A program made the translations under genes and the position numbers. Of a stretch of DNA of 6,750 bases, positions 5,271-6,750 are shown in pieces. The notes below the pieces were generated by a model. The model was not told the origin of the DNA, did no database searches, and was given only the letters and a program-made list of their open reading frames with translations. The number at the start of each line of letters is the position of its first letter. The stretch's first letter is position 1. Origin of the DNA: Chloroflexota bacterium. Its GTDB lineage: Bacteria > Chloroflexota > Limnocylindria > Limnocylindrales > CSP1-4. The DNA is taken from the NCBI GenBank assembly GCA_021789355.1, contig JAJYJR010000326.1, positions 1-6,750 on the forward strand. The letters run 5' to 3'.

Positions 5271-5519
5271 GTGACCCGGCTGCAGGCTCGGCTCTTCCGA
5301 GCGGAACAGATGGCCCGCCGCCTGTCCCAAGATGACTGCGGATCGAAGGCCACGCCGTTCGACCCGGTCGCCGAGTTCACGCACTGGTGTGCGTGCACGG
5401 CGTCGAAGTGCTCGCGTCTGCGAACGCTGTCGCCCGACGAACGCGATGCCATCTCATCGCTGGTCGTGATCGAGCTCACGCGGCGTGGTGAGCTGAACGA
5501 CAACTCCGATGCTGGTTGA
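5271..5519 (+). CDS. Small hypothetical protein with Cys-rich motif (82 residues)
   Basis: The function is not recognised. GTG 5271 follows the previous stop by one base, keeping the packed layout. The product has a basic helical start (TRLQARLFRAEQMARRL), a central HWCACTASKC motif (H38, C40, C42, C47) that could bind a metal or be a disulfide cluster, and a helical end (SPDERDAISSLVVIELTRRG). No signal peptide or membrane segment is visible. The ribosome binding site is weak. It is the last plus-strand gene before the converging minus-strand pair, and so the last candidate gene of the element in this window. Confidence 0.55.
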   Translation: MTRLQARLFRAEQMARRLSQDDCGSKATPFDPVAEFTHWCACTASKCSRLRTLSPDERDAISSLVVIELTRRGELNDNSDAG

Positions 5520-5561
5520 CCGCCCCACGCCCGCTCGGTTCTGAGCACGCCTGCGGCCGTG

Positions 5562-5625
5562 TCAGCCACCCCTGACGGTCACGGTTAGCACGGGACAGGG
5601 CCCCTCGGTCTCCTCCATGGTCGCG
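5562..5625 (-). other. Alternative-frame C-terminus of the lipoprotein
   Basis: In the frame ending with TGA at 5562-5564, this stretch encodes TMEETEGPCPVLTVTVRGG, with a strand-like hydrophobic ending that fits an extracellular beta domain much better than the Arg/Pro-rich tail of the lipoprotein frame. Moving from the lipoprotein frame into this one needs one extra base near 5600-5660 (equivalent to a -1 shift). This suggests a one-base deletion in the gene, an assembly error or, less likely, a programmed shift. Confidence 0.5.
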
Positions 5626-6433
5626 GTGTGCAGGCAGTAACCGCTCGACAGGTGGCCGTCCCCACCTGCTCGGCACGATATGTTGCGGTGCCGCCACCGT
5701 CCCTCACGCCGACCAGCCGGAGCACCCCCACGTTCGAACTGGCGGGCAAGGCAGGCAGGACTGACGACGGCTGAGAGGCCACAGGCTCCTCGGTTCTTAC
5801 ATGCACGTCCACCTGCTGGCCACTCCGCAGGGTGACGCTGGCAGGGGGATCGAGCAGCAGGCCCGCGCAGTCCCCGAACGCGCGCACCAGCCCGTCCACC
5901 AGGTAGAAGCCGGGCGTCACGCAGAACGACAGGCCGGTCGGCCACCACTGTGTCGGCGCAGCAGTCGCGCTCGGGCCCGGCGATGCAGTCCATCGAGCGC
6001 AGGCGTCGGGGGCCGTCGTCGGGCCCGCCGAGCCGAACTGCCCGAGCGCCACGGTGTCGCCCCGCAGCAGGAGCGTGAAGTTGTCCCCGCCGCTGACGTC
6101 GAAGTGGTGCAGGAGCCCGCCATCTTCCCGCCGCACGTCGAGCGACCATGGGAGCGGTGGCACGCCATGCGCGCCCGCCTGCAGCTGGGTGTACCCCGAG
6201 CAGGGCACACGCGCGACCACCGTGCCGTCGATCAGGATGACGATGGGCGGCCCGTCCACGTCGGCGACGTACAGGCTCCAGCCGGAGGGCGCGGGGATGA
6301 TGGGCGCCTGCGTCGCGAGCGGCGACGGGGCGGGTGCGGTACAGGCCACGACAAGCGTAGCCCCGCCGAGGACGAGCCCCACTCGGAGCACCACGCGAGG
6401 GAACCGAGCCGCGATCCCCACGCCTGACTCCAT
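5585..6433 (-). CDS. Putative lipoprotein with a likely frameshifted C-terminus
   Basis: The 282-residue product starts at ATG 6433, with GGGGA at 6441-6445, 7 bases upstream; an adjacent GTG at 6436 fits less well. A basic N-terminus (RFPRVVLR) and hydrophobic stretch (VGLVLGGATLVVAC) lead to a lipobox ending at C31, so it should be lipidated and anchored outside the membrane. The exported part is rich in Pro, Ala and Gly with predicted strands (WSLYVADVDGPPIVILIDG; LLHHFDVSGGDNFTLLLRGD; FYLVDGLVRAF) and several Cys (C79, C147, C172, C190). The role is unknown; a surface sensor or binding protein is possible. The last roughly 20 residues (PRPWRRPRG) look out of frame, whereas the overlapping frame ends TMEETEGPCPVLTVTVRGG at 5562. 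The gene lies 24 bases downstream of the next minus-strand gene, so the two form an operon. It is probably host DNA rather than element. Confidence 0.8.
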   Translation of the reverse strand: MESGVGIAARFPRVVLRVGLVLGGATLVVACTAPAPSPLATQAPIIPAPSGWSLYVADVDGPPIVILIDGTVVARVPCSGYTQLQAGAHGVPPLPWSLDVRREDGGLLHHFDVSGGDNFTLLLRGDTVALGQFGSAGPTTAPDACARWTASPGPSATAAPTQWWPTGLSFCVTPGFYLVDGLVRAFGDCAGLLLDPPASVTLRSGQQVDVHVRTEEPVASQPSSVLPALPASSNVGVLRLVGVRDGGGTATYRAEQVGTATCRAVTACTPRPWRRPRGPVPC

Positions 6434-6457
6434 CACCTGCTCCCCGGCATCACTGGC

Positions 6458-6750
6458 TCAGCGGATGCCGGTGTCGTACTGGAGATCGACGCGCCTCGTC
6501 TGGTAGGAGTCGATGGTCACCGTCACGGGAGCCGGGGCGCGCAGCAGACCCCGTACCGGCAGCGCCGTGACGGTGACGGTCCCGTAGCCGTGGAGCGTGA
6601 TGGCGTAGGTGCCATCGGGGCCGCTCGTGGCACGCCCCCACTCACCCTGATCAGGCGTGGACACGGTGATCACCGCGCCCGAGACGGGTCGTGGCGCGCA
6701 CGCCGCAGGCGCGGGGCTCGACTCGACGGGGCAGACGGGCCCAGCGGTCA
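6458..6750 (-). CDS. Secreted-type protein with carboxypeptidase-regulatory-like beta domain, 5' end missing
   Basis: The reading frame is open to the window edge, so the N-terminus and any signal peptide are not seen; 96 residues and the stop are present. Near the visible start it has a Cys/Pro-rich segment (VCPVESSPAPAACAPRPVSG), then GAVITVSTPDQGEWGRATSG, PDGTYAIT and GTVTVTALPVRGLL, ending in VDLQYDTGIR. This is the 'GAV-x-V ... T-x-PDG-x-Y ... VTV' pattern of carboxypeptidase regulatory-like (transthyretin-type) domains. Similar short lipoproteins are, in my recollection, frequent in Chloroflexota. A surface or cell-envelope location is likely; the function is unknown. The internal GTG at 6673 is not taken as the start because the domain clearly begins upstream of it. 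It is followed after 24 bases by the lipoprotein gene. Confidence 0.75.
   Translation of the reverse strand, partial: TAGPVCPVESSPAPAACAPRPVSGAVITVSTPDQGEWGRATSGPDGTYAITLHGYGTVTVTALPVRGLLRAPAPVTVTIDSYQTRRVDLQYDTGIR

Noticed and set aside
5560..5576. GTCAG/CTGAC stem between the convergent genes as a terminator
   Set aside because: The stem has only 5 perfect pairs and no T-run on either strand, and it overlaps the probable true end of the lipoprotein gene.
1..6750. CRISPR array, rRNA, insertion-sequence ends or transposase
   Set aside because: No spaced repeat array, ribosomal RNA sequence, transposase motif or terminal inverted repeat pair was seen by eye.

Overview
The window is GC-rich bacterial DNA with many GTG and TTG starts. 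The two right-hand genes encode a lipoprotein and a secreted-type repeat domain of a kind I associate with Chloroflexota (Limnocylindria-like) genomes. An actinobacterial origin is the main alternative, and the taxonomic guess is inference only.

Layout. Positions 1-262 hold no convincing gene but carry a tandem repeat and hairpin. A complete tRNA-Leu(CAA) lies at 263-349. It is followed at once by a non-coding leader with paired GGTAGCAA repeats, a -10-like box and a strong hairpin. Next comes a full-length tyrosine integrase (519-1733). This is the classical left end of an element inserted into the 3' end of a tRNA gene. The integrase is followed on the same strand by a tightly packed block: an unknown 282-residue protein, a ribbon-helix-helix (RHH) type regulator, an excisionase-like HTH protein, a 464-residue replication-initiator-like protein, two small unknown proteins, an HTH protein resembling small terminase subunits, and an 82-residue unknown protein. 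Four junctions are 4-base start/stop overlaps, which implies co-transcription and translational coupling. No capsid, portal, tail, conjugation or resistance gene is present, so the roughly 5.2-kb block looks like a very compact integrative element. A phage-satellite-like element, a stripped prophage remnant or a small IME are all possible.

From 5562 rightward the genes lie on the minus strand: a lipoprotein with an apparent C-terminal frameshift, and upstream of it a gene that runs off the window. They converge on the element block and are probably host chromosome, but no second copy of the tRNA 3' end was found by eye, so the right boundary of the element is not fixed.

The most interesting signals are a 12-base iterated array, with one unit inverted, inside the replication-type gene (candidate internal origin). 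A 19-base near-palindrome abuts the RHH start codon (candidate autoregulatory operator). The element also has a satellite-like gene set, and the lipoprotein has a frameshifted C-terminus.
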